Of a stretch of DNA of 64,000 nt, positions 19,059 through 28,166 are shown in pieces. Both the position numbers and the translations under genes were made by a program. Where the stretch lies: contig NZ_LECT01000048.1 in the NCBI RefSeq assembly GCF_001027925.1, positions 141,706-205,705 of the forward strand, in the 5' to 3' direction. The stretch's first letter is position 1; the number at the start of each line of letters is the position of its first letter. This DNA comes from Rhodopirellula islandica. Lineage in GTDB: Bacteria; Planctomycetota; Planctomycetia; Pirellulales; Pirellulaceae. Under the pieces are notes generated by a model. The model did no database searches. It was not told where the DNA came from and saw only the letters and a list, made by a program, of their open reading frames with translations.

Positions 19059-20021
19059 TCAAGCGTCTCGGCAGATCGCTTCGTCGAAGAACGCGAGTTG
19101 CTGATACAGCATCGAAATTGACGGGGCGATTTGGCTGGCTTGATCGCCGATCGCTCGCAAAGGATTTCCGAAAATCGCTTCGACTTCCATCGGCCGTTTG
19201 GCCAAGAAATCCAGCCGCATGCTGCTGTCATAGGGCACCATGGTCTCGGTGTGTTCCATCGTCGCCCGAATCGCTTTCTGGTCGATCTCAACACCACAGG
19301 CCGCCGCGCCCGCGTGAACTTCCGAGATCAACTGCATCGCCAATTCGCGGCCCGGTTGCGATCCGATGATTCGATCGGTCGAGGCATCCAGGACAACCGA
19401 CAACCCGTTGAACGGGATGTTCCACATCAGCTTTCGCCAACGAGTCTTGGCCAGATCATCGTTCCAGTTGGCATCGATGCCCGCTGACTTCATGTCCGCT
19501 TCGATCCGGTGCCCGACGGACTCCGCCCAGGATCGGTCCACGCCCGGTTCTTGATAGGCACCAAATGCGATTCGGCCATAGTCCAAGTGATGGATGTGCC
19601 CCGGCCCCACCTTGTTGCTGCACAAGAAACAACATCCACCCAGGACGTGTCCTGCAGGGATTGTCCGGCGGACATCCGCCTCGACGTTCAACCCATTCTG
19701 CAGAGTCAGCACCACGCCCTTCTCCGCCGTGACCTGCGGCAACCACTCATCCAGCAACGCATTGCGAGTGGACTTCAACGCCACGATCACAACATCGCAC
19801 TTGGGCATCGATTCCACGGACTGGTAAACCTGCGGCGATTCCAACACGAAGTCGCCCTGCACGCTGTCGATTCGCAATCCGTTTTCGCGAACGTGGTCGA
19901 AATCCGAATGCAGCAAAAAATGAACCTCACATCCGGATTTCGCCAACATGGCTCCATACAGCCCGCCGACCGCACCACTTCCAAGAATTGCATAGCGAAG
20001 CGGTTCGGCGGGAGCAGTCAT
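19059..20021 (-). CDS. panE: 2-dehydropantoate 2-reductase-like protein
   Basis: A 320-residue NAD(P)H-dependent ketopantoate reductase family member. The N-terminal Rossmann motif is YAILGSGAVGGLYGAML, with the nucleotide-domain text VIVALKSTRN and VLTLQNGLN, and the helical C-terminal domain (ARTRW-like DLAKTRWRKLMWNIPFN) contains the conserved catalytic Lys region. The family makes pantoate for coenzyme A. Its ATG overlaps the upstream sulfatase stop by 4 bp, an unusual partner for a vitamin gene, so a non-pantothenate role remains possible. Confidence 0.85.
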   Translation of the reverse strand: MTAPAEPLRYAILGSGAVGGLYGAMLAKSGCEVHFLLHSDFDHVRENGLRIDSVQGDFVLESPQVYQSVESMPKCDVVIVALKSTRNALLDEWLPQVTAEKGVVLTLQNGLNVEADVRRTIPAGHVLGGCCFLCSNKVGPGHIHHLDYGRIAFGAYQEPGVDRSWAESVGHRIEADMKSAGIDANWNDDLAKTRWRKLMWNIPFNGLSVVLDASTDRIIGSQPGRELAMQLISEVHAGAAACGVEIDQKAIRATMEHTETMVPYDSSMRLDFLAKRPMEVEAIFGNPLRAIGDQASQIAPSISMLYQQLAFFDEAICRDA

Positions 20022-22072
20022 TTGGAATTCCTCTTCTTTTTCGCTGGTTGGCGTGACTTCTGGGAAGCGTCTGGCAGCTCATTCAGTTCCAATGCCGGAA
20101 CCGAATCATTGCCCGCCAAACGGACGATCATGTCAACCGGGTGCGTCCCCGCTTCAAGCGTGACCTCGACGGACGCCTCGGTGTTCGATTGCCCCGTTGT
20201 GTCAATCAAGGCGGCATCATGCAACCGCAGCACAGCGTCGCCGGTCGCGGTCAGTCGCACTTCGTAGCGTCCCGTTTTGGCAACATTCAGAACCGACCGC
20301 ACACGAACGTTTCCTTTGCCGGCGGTTCGCACCGCTTCATCGACATCCAGTTCCTTGATGTCAACCTCGGTCGATTGGGCGGGGTCTAAACGCGAGACCA
20401 CTGACGTTTCGCTCGGGCAATAGGTGACGACCATCGGAGCGTTCGCTTCCAAGGTGTCATCCGCCGGGATGGGGGCCTGATCGTAGGGACGCGGAGCGGA
20501 CGCATTGTTCGAGCGAACCTGCAAAACACGGTCGTGCATTCGTTGTTGCAACGCATCCATTTCGGCGGATGTTCCCGCCAAGTTGTTCGCTTCGCCGGGG
20601 TCGTTGGCCACATCGTAGATTTCGAAGGGATCCGAGTGCGACTGGATGTTGTGCCGAACGCCTTTGTAACCGTCCAGGAAGATCGCTTGCATTTGGCCAC
20701 GACGAGCACCGCGTCTGGCGGGTTCGAAGTCATCGTAGTTTGGCGTTTTGCCTCCGTTGAAATACTCGACGTAAGTCGTCGGCGGTGCTTGCTCCCCCGT
20801 CTTCAACAACGTCGGTGCCAACGAAACACCGTCCGCTCGTGCTGGAACAGTTGCTCCCGCCAAATCAGCGAACGTGGTCAACCAATCATGGAACTGGCTC
20901 GCGCTACGATCGATTCCTGGTGCGATCTTCCCGGGCCACCAAGCGATGGTCGGGACTCGGATCCCGCCTTCGTAACAATCGCGTTTCATCCCATCAAAGG
21001 GCCCGTAGGACTGAAACGAAGTTGGGTTGTAATTCACATTGCGAATGTAGGATTCACTGTGTGGTCCGTTGTCACTGGAGAGAACCACCAACGTGTTCTC
21101 GTCCATCTTCAGATCACGAAGCGTTTGCAGCAGGTCGCCCATCAAGTCATCGAGACGACGGACGCTGGTTGCAAATCGGACCTCGGCATCCGTCCAGCCC
21201 TGATTGGCATAGTCAGGATGCTTGTACGAATCGATTGGCCCGACCGTATTGATCATGCGATCAGTCTCGCCGAGCCACTGCACGCCGCCCTTGACCCCCT
21301 TGCCTTCTGGATACGGCGAAGCCGGGTACTGGATCGAGGCGTGAGGCGTGTCGTAGGACAGGAAGACGAAAAAGGGTTCGTCCGCGGATTGCGATTGATG
21401 GTCAACCAAAAACTGCTTCGTTTTCGCGGTGAACAAATCGGCGGTGTAACAGCCCTTCAGCTGCGACGAAATCTCTTCGTCGTTGTGCCAGAGTTCCACC
21501 GGGTTGGCGTGCGCCTCACCGTTGGCGATCGGCCACTTGTCGGCGGGATAGTGATTGTGCCCGTCGCGGTGACGGACGTAGCCAAAGAATTCGTCAAAGC
21601 CACGCTTGGTCGGGTACGCGGGCCAAGTTTCGGCGTTGCTGCCTTCCCCCTGCAACCCGTACTTGCCAATCAAGGCGGTCGTGTATCCCGAGTCCTTCAA
21701 AACCGATGCGACCGTCGGTACATCCGGCAATGCCTTGTCAAATTGGTTGTCGCGTATCGACGCATGACCTTGATGAACGCCCGTCAGCAACGAAGCACGA
21801 CTGGGAGCACACACCGGAGCCGGGCAGTAGTGATTTCGCATCTGCAGCCCTTCGGCAGCCATCGCGTCCCAGTGGGGTGTTTGATGCGTCCGATCGTGCT
21901 TGGATTCGTTCTGGTAGTAACACCCCAAATCGCCCCAACCAAGGTCGTCGTAGAGAACGAACAAGATGTTCGGTTGGCTAGGTGGGGTGTCCGCAGTGGC
22001 TGGGGCGGGCGCGAACCCATTGGACAAAACCATCAGTCCAACGAGCAAACACAGAAGATGGCGAGAACGCAT
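20018..22072 (-). CDS. Secreted sulfatase with C-terminal accessory domain
   Basis: A 684-residue protein with an N-terminal signal (HLLCLLVGLMVLSNGFAPAPATA). The sulfatase domain shows NILFVLYDDLGWGDLG and the formylglycine signature C-A-P-S-R (Cys88, VCAPSRASLLTG); VLSSDNGPHSE follows later. After ~residue 540 there is an extra beta-rich domain (VDIKELDVDEAVRTAGKGNVRVRSVLNVAKTG...) that looks like a carbohydrate-binding or jelly-roll module, and the end is basic (SRQPAKKKRNSK). It is transcribed just before panE with a 4-bp overlap. Substrate unknown. Confidence 0.93.
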   Translation of the reverse strand: MRSRHLLCLLVGLMVLSNGFAPAPATADTPPSQPNILFVLYDDLGWGDLGCYYQNESKHDRTHQTPHWDAMAAEGLQMRNHYCPAPVCAPSRASLLTGVHQGHASIRDNQFDKALPDVPTVASVLKDSGYTTALIGKYGLQGEGSNAETWPAYPTKRGFDEFFGYVRHRDGHNHYPADKWPIANGEAHANPVELWHNDEEISSQLKGCYTADLFTAKTKQFLVDHQSQSADEPFFVFLSYDTPHASIQYPASPYPEGKGVKGGVQWLGETDRMINTVGPIDSYKHPDYANQGWTDAEVRFATSVRRLDDLMGDLLQTLRDLKMDENTLVVLSSDNGPHSESYIRNVNYNPTSFQSYGPFDGMKRDCYEGGIRVPTIAWWPGKIAPGIDRSASQFHDWLTTFADLAGATVPARADGVSLAPTLLKTGEQAPPTTYVEYFNGGKTPNYDDFEPARRGARRGQMQAIFLDGYKGVRHNIQSHSDPFEIYDVANDPGEANNLAGTSAEMDALQQRMHDRVLQVRSNNASAPRPYDQAPIPADDTLEANAPMVVTYCPSETSVVSRLDPAQSTEVDIKELDVDEAVRTAGKGNVRVRSVLNVAKTGRYEVRLTATGDAVLRLHDAALIDTTGQSNTEASVEVTLEAGTHPVDMIVRLAGNDSVPALELNELPDASQKSRQPAKKKRNSK

Positions 22073-22176
22073 GCAAACAGCTCTTCATGGGGGGGGACGT
22101 GTGAGGGACACCGATTCTAACTCAAACCTTTCCCACCGTCCTTCCCCATCTTCTGATTGCCGCTGCATCGCTTTAA

Positions 22177-23484
22177 TCAAATCAGATGGATGCGTGGTGG
22201 TTTGGCCAATCGCTTGACACGCATGGCCAAACTTGGATGCAACCAACTCGCTCGACGGGCCGCAGGATGGCCCGCGGTGACTCGTCCCAACGCAGCGGCC
22301 ATCATTCCCGCCGCCTCCGCTTCAGTTGCCGGCATGCCTTCCGCTTGGTTCCCCGCTTTGACTGCCAACTTGCAAGCGACCGCGTCGGCATCCCATTCAG
22401 TCAGATACGCCACGGCACTCAGCGTCCCCACCGTCAGCAACAACCCAGCCAGTCCGCCAACCGTTGCTCCCCAAGCTTCATTGGTGAACAAGGATCCCAC
22501 CCAGATCGAAACGAACCAGGCCGGTGCGACCGCAGCCATTCGGATGGGCACATGCCAACGACGCACGTGGGCAACTTCATGCATCACCACCATCAGCACT
22601 TGTCCGCGAGGCAATTCATCGAGCACTCGATCGGACAACAGCAGCAAACGGCCCGGACGAAACAACCCGGCGACCAACGCGTTGAACACGCGGCCATTTG
22701 TGTTCCATCGCACAATCCGCATGCCACCCCATCCTCGAGTTCGAACGCCAACGCGTTCCAACCACAGGCTGATTGTTTCGCGATCTTCATCGGAAAGGGG
22801 CTCTTGCCGAATCACTTGAGCGACCACCCACGGCAGCAGAAATGCAATCACCGCGATGCCGACTGCGATTCCAATTGCAAGAGCGTTTCCCGTCGCGAGC
22901 GGTTGGCTCCATTCCGCCAAATCGCCGAGCAACAGAAACATCATCGTCGGGATGATCAACCAGACAGGACCGCCGCGAAGCCCCGACCAAAGTGAAACAA
23001 AGTAGTTTCGAAGCGTTGAATCGGTGAGCCCCAATCGGGCTCCGAAGACATGTTCCGCGGACCAAGTCGCCAGCAGAATCGTGATCCCCGGTGTGAGCAA
23101 CACGATCGACTGCAGCATCATGCTTGATTCCAAAATCGGTTGCTCTCGAGTCCAAGCCGCCAGCGAAAAAGCACCCAGGCAAACCAACACGACCGGCAAT
23201 CCTAACCACCGAAAGATGTCCAGCTGAATTTCCAGCATCCGCGCCGCGTCACGCAATCGCATGTGCCCGCGACGTACCTGCAACACCATCATTCTGGCCG
23301 CGGTGTGACAGAGGATCGTCCAACCAGCGACCAACGCCACGCTGGCAATCACCGAGCGAAACGAAGGTTCTGACCAACCGGGAGCCGCCCCACAGCAAAG
23401 CGATACCAAGACCAGCAGAAAGACGTAGAACGACAAATTGATTCCTTGTTCGTTGAGCACGAGCCAGAATGGCTTCACGGCCAA
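22177..23484 (-). CDS. Membrane-bound M48-type metallopeptidase
   Basis: A 435-residue integral membrane protein. The N-terminal half has several hydrophobic segments (YVFLLVLVSLCCG, VALVAGWTILC, LPVVLVCLGAFSLA, IVLLTPGITILLATW, VWLIIPTMMFLLLG, IGIAVGIAVIAFLLPWV). The zinc motif HEVAH (residues 302-306) follows a hydrophobic strand, and the later EWDADAVACKLA provides the third ligand Glu, as in HtpX/Ste24-like M48 peptidases. Two more membrane segments follow HEVAH. Probably processes membrane or periplasmic proteins; no partner is evident nearby. Confidence 0.88.
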   Translation of the reverse strand: MAVKPFWLVLNEQGINLSFYVFLLVLVSLCCGAAPGWSEPSFRSVIASVALVAGWTILCHTAARMMVLQVRRGHMRLRDAARMLEIQLDIFRWLGLPVVLVCLGAFSLAAWTREQPILESSMMLQSIVLLTPGITILLATWSAEHVFGARLGLTDSTLRNYFVSLWSGLRGGPVWLIIPTMMFLLLGDLAEWSQPLATGNALAIGIAVGIAVIAFLLPWVVAQVIRQEPLSDEDRETISLWLERVGVRTRGWGGMRIVRWNTNGRVFNALVAGLFRPGRLLLLSDRVLDELPRGQVLMVVMHEVAHVRRWHVPIRMAAVAPAWFVSIWVGSLFTNEAWGATVGGLAGLLLTVGTLSAVAYLTEWDADAVACKLAVKAGNQAEGMPATEAEAAGMMAAALGRVTAGHPAARRASWLHPSLAMRVKRLAKPPRIHLI

Positions 23485-24075
23485 GCATCAGCAAACCCAA
23501 TCTTTTGAACGCCGTCAAAGGAATCTTAAAAAATTCCCCAGTTCACTGGTCCCAACCCCGCAAAGCGTTCGGTCTGCAACGGTTCTAGCGAATGCGAGGC
23601 TGAGTTCACACTTGGCGATCCTTTGAGCCCGCCTGTTCTACCGGTCTCCCGCAGGTTCACAACCAAGCCGGCAACGGGCACTGTGCAAATGCATCCTCCC
23701 GTTTTGGGGGCTGCTCGGATAACACGCACTCACCTTGCGGTCCTGCGCATCGGATGAGCAGTGACTGCTGCGTTCAGAGGCAAGCAAATGACTTCGCCGC
23801 GTCTCATCAACGACACCCATCTCCACCTTGCACGCTAGGACGGGAAGAGTCGCCCCCGAAGCACAAAACCTCCAACCAAAACGTCGCAGCCCCCCATACG
23901 TTGGCATTTCCTTTGCCTTCAGCGTTTCATCGTGTGGGTGACGGACGCTACCCAACCGGGACCAGAGCTCACGCGACGACGAGAATTTTTGGGAAGGATT
24001 CTTCCCTTCTTCACCCCATGTTTCGATTCCTCGATTCAACTCGCGTTTTCGAAACTCTCACCTAGGGACCTGTCG
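23485..24075. promoter_or_regulatory. Long divergent intergenic region upstream of DUF1559 gene
   Basis: About 590 bp between the M48 gene and the DUF1559 gene. Apart from the expected promoters I see no strong palindrome or credible gene; the DUF1559 frame is open back to 23932 but that extension would hide the prepilin-type N-terminus. Such long leaders are common upstream of DUF1559 genes, and an untranslated leader is possible. Confidence 0.35.
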
Positions 24076-25068
24076 ATGAGTCAGAAGAAATTGAAACGCT
24101 CTGGATTCACTTTGGTCGAGTTGCTGGTTGTCATTGCCATCATTGGAGTCTTGGTCGGGCTGCTGCTACCAGCGGTCCAATCAGCTCGAGAAGCTGCCCG
24201 TCGGATGAGTTGTTCCAACAACATGAAGCAACTCGGTCTCGCGATGCACAACTATCACGACACCATGTCCACGTTCCCGCTAGGTTCCTATAACCTTCGC
24301 GAAACTTGGCCCGCCAGCGGATCCAATTGGCGAGCATTGCTGTTGCCTTTCATTGAACAAGGGAACATTCACGAGAAGCTCGAATTCAGCTACTCGTCCC
24401 ACTTCATGGCCGGAGGTGCGGCGGGTGCCGACGCGTTGAAAGGCAATGAAGTTCTCAAGTATCTCGCCGTACCAACCTACGCTTGCCCGTCCTCGGCAAT
24501 CGAGATGTTTGAAGATGCTCCGGTCTCCAACAATTCCGAGGGAGCCATGAACGTCCAGTATGTCGGAATCCAAGGCGCCGCTCGACCAGTTCCTGGTGGT
24601 GATCCCAACAAAGGGACCGCAGACCTCGGTCACGGTTGGTCCTCCAACAACGGGATGCTGTTCCCCAACGGCAAGATCAAGATGCGAGACGTCGTGGATG
24701 GAACCACCAACGCGATCATGATCGCGGAACAGTCAGGCTGGGTCGATGGAGTCAACCGAACCTCCAACTATTACGGTGGATGGATGGGGTCACGACACCC
24801 GCGTCCCGTGGATGGCTCCAGCAGCTGGGATCTCTGGCAAACCGGGACCACCTGCGTCCGATTCGCTCCGAACTCTCAGATCGTGCAAACCGGGGCCACC
24901 GATCGAATGTACCGCAACAACACCGTGATCAATTCCATGCACACCGGTGGCATCAACGTGGTCATGGGCGACGCCAGCGTTCAGTTCATCACGGATTCAA
25001 TTGACTTCATGCTGCTGAAGCAACTGTGCTGCCGCTACGACGGTGAAATCACCTCGCTTCCGCAGTGA
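24076..25068 (+). CDS. DUF1559 protein with prepilin-type N-terminus
   Basis: A 330-residue protein starting MSQKKLKRSGFTLVELLVV, a class III prepilin signal: basic leader, GFTLVE cleavage/methylation motif, then a long hydrophobic helix. The DUF1559 body follows (AREAARRMSCSNNMKQLGLAMHNYHD, the family signature) and ends with HTGGINVVMGDASVQFITDSID. The family is expanded in planctomycetes and is thought to be surface or pseudopilin-like; function unproven. It is followed by a small lipoprotein, as is usual for this family. The start is chosen at the ATG before the prepilin leader. Confidence 0.92.
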   Translation: MSQKKLKRSGFTLVELLVVIAIIGVLVGLLLPAVQSAREAARRMSCSNNMKQLGLAMHNYHDTMSTFPLGSYNLRETWPASGSNWRALLLPFIEQGNIHEKLEFSYSSHFMAGGAAGADALKGNEVLKYLAVPTYACPSSAIEMFEDAPVSNNSEGAMNVQYVGIQGAARPVPGGDPNKGTADLGHGWSSNNGMLFPNGKIKMRDVVDGTTNAIMIAEQSGWVDGVNRTSNYYGGWMGSRHPRPVDGSSSWDLWQTGTTCVRFAPNSQIVQTGATDRMYRNNTVINSMHTGGINVVMGDASVQFITDSIDFMLLKQLCCRYDGEITSLPQ

Positions 25069-25109
25069 GGTTGGCAGTCAGCCGCAGGCAGTCGATTTCG
25101 GGACACACT

Positions 25110-25150
25110 GGAGGGCCACCTTGGCCTCTTAACTCGCCGTGGCACGGCGT
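25110..25150 (+). other. Two small hairpins between DUF1559 and lipoprotein genes
   Basis: GC-rich stems at about 25111-25130 (GGCC core) and 25135-25149 (CGCCGT/ACGGCG with a 3-nt loop) occupy the spacer. They could attenuate or process the transcript between the two genes. There is no long T-tract. Confidence 0.35.
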
Positions 25151-25238
25151 GAGCCCTTCGGTCCCACACCAGGCAATCAGTTCGACTTCACGAATTTCGC
25201 TAGCACAACCAATCCACCAAGAGAAATCAACACTTCCT

Positions 25239-25661
25239 ATGAAACGATCAAACTCAATGAACCTTCCAACCACCATGCTCTGCACCGGCCTGGCATTCCT
25301 CACGACAATTTCGATCGGGTGCAGCGATTCGCCTCCGGAGGGGACGGTCGAGGGAACCGTCACTCTCAACGGAAAACCTTACGACGACGCTGCGGTCATG
25401 TTCTTGGATTCAACGACCGGACAAGCGGCGGGCACGGACATCCAAGACGGTGGCCAATTTGTTCTGAAGGATCCCGTTCCAACCGGAACTTACAGCGTCT
25501 ACCTCGCGCCCCGAACGGTTCCGATGGAAGAGGGGTCGCCAGAGGCCGTCAAAATTGACGAATCAGTTCCAGAAAAATACTGGAATGAAGCCAGCACTGA
25601 TATCGAAGCGATCGTCAACGAAGGCGAAAACAGCGTGACCATCGAACTCAAAAAGTCGTAA
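25239..25661 (+). CDS. Small lipoprotein with regulatory-like beta domain
   Basis: About 140 residues from MKRSNSMNLPTTM. A hydrophobic segment ends in a lipobox-like ISIGC, so lipid attachment is likely. The mature part (GTVEGTVTLNGKPYDDAAVMFLD, then GGQFVLKDPVPTGTYSVYL) is a carboxypeptidase regulatory-like/transthyretin-fold module typical of planctomycete lipoproteins found after DUF1559 genes. An in-frame ATG at 25257 is an alternative start. Probably co-expressed with, and possibly a partner of, the DUF1559 protein; function unknown. Confidence 0.82.
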   Translation: MKRSNSMNLPTTMLCTGLAFLTTISIGCSDSPPEGTVEGTVTLNGKPYDDAAVMFLDSTTGQAAGTDIQDGGQFVLKDPVPTGTYSVYLAPRTVPMEEGSPEAVKIDESVPEKYWNEASTDIEAIVNEGENSVTIELKKS

Positions 25662-25703
25662 GACTTCCGAGCCAGTGCCTCCCATTTGCTGACCAGCCAA
25701 TCC

Positions 25704-25742
25704 AGGGACGCTCGAGAGCAATTTGCTCTCAGCGTCCCTTTC
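25704..25742 (+). terminator. Rho-independent terminator
   Basis: A long stem with AGGGACGCT and GAGAGCA on the left and TGCTCTC and AGCGTCCCT on the right, offset by one bulged base, followed by a short T-run. It ends the DUF1559/lipoprotein transcript. Confidence 0.7.
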
Positions 25743-25798
25743 GTCGTTCAACCAGACCGACTTTGTCCCTGCGCTTCAAAATGCGTTATCTTTGGGGC

Positions 25799-26689
25799 AT
25801 GAATCACTCACAAAATTGGATCGCACGGGTCCCTGGTTGGTTTTGCATTCTCATTGCGCCGCTCGTTGGGTCGCCTCACACATTTGCGGACCAGCCCGCC
25901 GCAGCGAATGAACGGAACGTCGCATCGGAACACTCCTTGCTCGAGAACCGAATCGACGTTCATCCAAACCTGATGTCCGGCGCGGCACCGGTCGGGGAAG
26001 CCGCGTTCGCCGAACTGGCTCGATTGGGCGTCAAGGTGATTGTCAGCGTGGATGGCCAGCGTCCCGAGGTTGAATTGGCTCGCAAGCATGGGATGCGATA
26101 CATCCATATCCCCATCGGTTACGACGGGGTGGATCCAGACGCCTGCAAGTCCGCTGCAGCACTGACTCAACAGGTCCACGAACCCCTGTATGTCCATTGC
26201 CATCATGGCAAACATCGTGGTCCCGCGATGGCCGCGGTGATCGGACAATCCGCTGGTTGGCTGAATCGCAACCAAGCCATTGCCCTGTTGAAACGGGCAG
26301 GCACGGGATCGCAGTACGCGGGTCTTTGGCGTGACGTGGATGGTTTTCGACCTCCGCCCGATTCTGCGAAACTCCCTGAACTGGTCGAGATCGCCGAAAT
26401 CAGCACGCTGGCCTCCCACATGGTCGAGACCTCGTTGCAATACGAAGTCCTGCTCAGCGCGATGAAGGACAACGCCTGGAAGGTCAGCGATGTTCGGCTG
26501 CTTCAAGAAGCCTTGCGAGAGTCCCATCGGGTCTGCAACGAAGAAATGCGTGATTGGATGCTCGATTCAGTCGAACTGGTCGAGTCCATGGAATCCCAAG
26601 TCGAAGGCAAGGATTGGCATGAACTCCAACACTCCATGGCTCGGCTGAAGCAAGCGTGCAACCAATGCCACCAGCGTTATCGCAACTGA
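25799..26689 (+). CDS. Exported phosphatase-like protein with C-terminal CxxCH
   Basis: A 296-residue protein from MNHSQNWIARVPGW; in-frame ATGs at 25763 and 25781 are alternatives. A signal peptide precedes TFADQPAAA. Residues ~50-170 match a dual-specificity/tyrosine phosphatase fold: strand KVIVSVDGQRPEVELA and the active-site loop H-C-H-H-G-K-H-R (Cys134, Arg140; CX5R). From ~residue 200 the protein is helical and ends with C-N-Q-C-H (287-291) near the C-terminus, the haem-attachment position of class II (c'-type) cytochromes. So this looks like a periplasmic CX5R-domain/cytochrome fusion. Whether it binds haem or dephosphorylates anything is inference. Confidence 0.8.
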   Translation: MNHSQNWIARVPGWFCILIAPLVGSPHTFADQPAAANERNVASEHSLLENRIDVHPNLMSGAAPVGEAAFAELARLGVKVIVSVDGQRPEVELARKHGMRYIHIPIGYDGVDPDACKSAAALTQQVHEPLYVHCHHGKHRGPAMAAVIGQSAGWLNRNQAIALLKRAGTGSQYAGLWRDVDGFRPPPDSAKLPELVEIAEISTLASHMVETSLQYEVLLSAMKDNAWKVSDVRLLQEALRESHRVCNEEMRDWMLDSVELVESMESQVEGKDWHELQHSMARLKQACNQCHQRYRN

Positions 26690-27945
26690 ATGCCGGACGG
26701 CAACGTCGCGTGTGTCGCGTCGATCATGGCATCGCAAATTTGGTGCAGGGAATCCTCGCCAATGCACAATGGCGGCGTTGTGTACAAGCAGTCTCCAAAC
26801 GGGCGCAACCAAACACCTCGTTGAACCAACTCCTCTTGCACACGCTGCATCTTCGGTGGGTCGCGAAACTGGACCACGCCGACCGCTCCCAAACATCGAA
26901 CGTCGGCCACATGGTCGAGCTCTCGCAACACAGACAATCGCTCTCGAAGGACTGATTCCAAGCGATCGATGTCATACGAAGTCGTCTCAAACAGATCCAA
27001 CGAAGCATTCGCGGCAGAACAGGCCAGCGGATTGGCCATGAACGTCGGCCCGTGCATCAATGCCGCACCAGGATCGTCATCGTAGAACGAATCAAAGACA
27101 TGTGTTCGGGCGATTGTGACTGCCATCGACATCGTGCCTGCTGTCAGGGCTTTGCCCAAACACAGGATATCCGGCACCACCGGATGCTCGTCCTCCGCGG
27201 TGTGGTCCACCGCGAACATTTTCCCGGTTCGCTGAAACCCGGTCGCGATCTCATCAGCGATCAACAACACGTCATGTCGCCGACACGCGTCTCGGATCCG
27301 ACGCAGCGTTTCCACGTCGTGAAATCGCATCCCGCCGGCGCCTTGCACCAACGGTTCGACGAACACACCAGCAATGGAATCAGCATGTTCGGAAAGCACA
27401 CGATTCAACTCTTCTTCGAACGATTCATCTCGCGGGAGCGGCACATGGAACTGCTGCGTGATCGCGTCGCTGTAGCGAGCATGCATGCTTCGCTGCGGGT
27501 CACACAATGACATCGCGCCGGTGGTGTCACCGTGGTACGCATTGTGAAACGCCAAGAACCGAGTCCGCCCGGGACGATCGCGGCGACGCCAGTGCCCGAT
27601 CGCCATCTTCATTGCGACTTCGACCGCGACAGACCCGCTGTCGGAAAAGAACACATGATTCAAATCCCCCGGAGCCAACGCAGCCAACCGAGTCGCCAAA
27701 CGCTCGGCGGGCTCATGCGTGATTCCACCGAACATCACATGCGGCATTCGCGCCAACTGTTCCGTCACCGCCTCGCGAACATGAGGATGATTGTAACCGT
27801 GACAGGCTGACCACCACGACGCCATTCCATCGATCCACCGCTGGCCGCTGGCGCCAATCAAATGACAACCTTCCGTCGCCACGATCTTCATCGGCGGCGG
27901 AGCGGTCTTCATTTGGCAATACGGTTGCCACACATGGTTCTTCAT
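26677..27945 (-). CDS. bioA: Adenosylmethionine-8-amino-7-oxononanoate aminotransferase
   Basis: A 422-residue class III PLP aminotransferase of biotin synthesis, converting KAPA to DAPA with S-adenosylmethionine. Hallmarks: N-terminal HVWQPYCQMKTAPPP, GMASWWSACHGYNHP, VFFSDSGSVAVEVAMKMA, AYHGDTTGAMS, the cofactor Asp in LIADEIATGFQRTG and the PLP lysine in LCLGKALTAGT. The C-terminus overlaps the convergent phosphatase-like gene by 13 bp. No other bio genes are in the window. Confidence 0.95.
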   Translation of the reverse strand: MKNHVWQPYCQMKTAPPPMKIVATEGCHLIGASGQRWIDGMASWWSACHGYNHPHVREAVTEQLARMPHVMFGGITHEPAERLATRLAALAPGDLNHVFFSDSGSVAVEVAMKMAIGHWRRRDRPGRTRFLAFHNAYHGDTTGAMSLCDPQRSMHARYSDAITQQFHVPLPRDESFEEELNRVLSEHADSIAGVFVEPLVQGAGGMRFHDVETLRRIRDACRRHDVLLIADEIATGFQRTGKMFAVDHTAEDEHPVVPDILCLGKALTAGTMSMAVTIARTHVFDSFYDDDPGAALMHGPTFMANPLACSAANASLDLFETTSYDIDRLESVLRERLSVLRELDHVADVRCLGAVGVVQFRDPPKMQRVQEELVQRGVWLRPFGDCLYTTPPLCIGEDSLHQICDAMIDATHATLPSGIQLR

Positions 27946-27976
27946 CGGTCTTTCAGCGCTCGTGGCTCTCGCATCC

Positions 27977-28147
27977 TCAAGACGCTCGCAGCTTGGCGGC
28001 TTCTTCCTCGAGCGATTTGATCTCGTCTTCCAGTTCCTTCAGTTCATCCAAATCGTCCGCCTGCTCTTTCGAACCAGCCAGTCGAGGACGCAAGGTCTGA
28101 AGTTTCTTGTTGATGACGTCCAGACGTTTCTTCGCCTTCTTGTCCAT
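27977..28147 (-). CDS. Small coiled-coil protein (56 residues)
   Basis: A 56-residue charged protein starting MDKKAKKRLDVINKKL, almost entirely predicted helix with heptad-like Leu/Ile spacing and a C-terminal LEDEIKSLEEEAAKLRAS. It lies 19 bp after the ABC/MlaE fusion gene on the same strand and 31 bp before bioA, so it is probably in their transcript. No known family is recognised; a dimeric coiled coil is likely. Confidence 0.65.
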   Translation of the reverse strand: MDKKAKKRLDVINKKLQTLRPRLAGSKEQADDLDELKELEDEIKSLEEEAAKLRAS

Positions 28148-28166
28148 GGTGTCTCCTACGGGGAAA

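Noticed and set aside
20534..22120. 528-codon plus-strand open frame
   Set aside because: Antisense to the sulfatase at 20018-22072, which has clear catalytic motifs and a signal peptide.
23932..24075. N-terminal extension of the DUF1559 protein
   Set aside because: It would bury the prepilin-type leader, which must be at the N-terminus.
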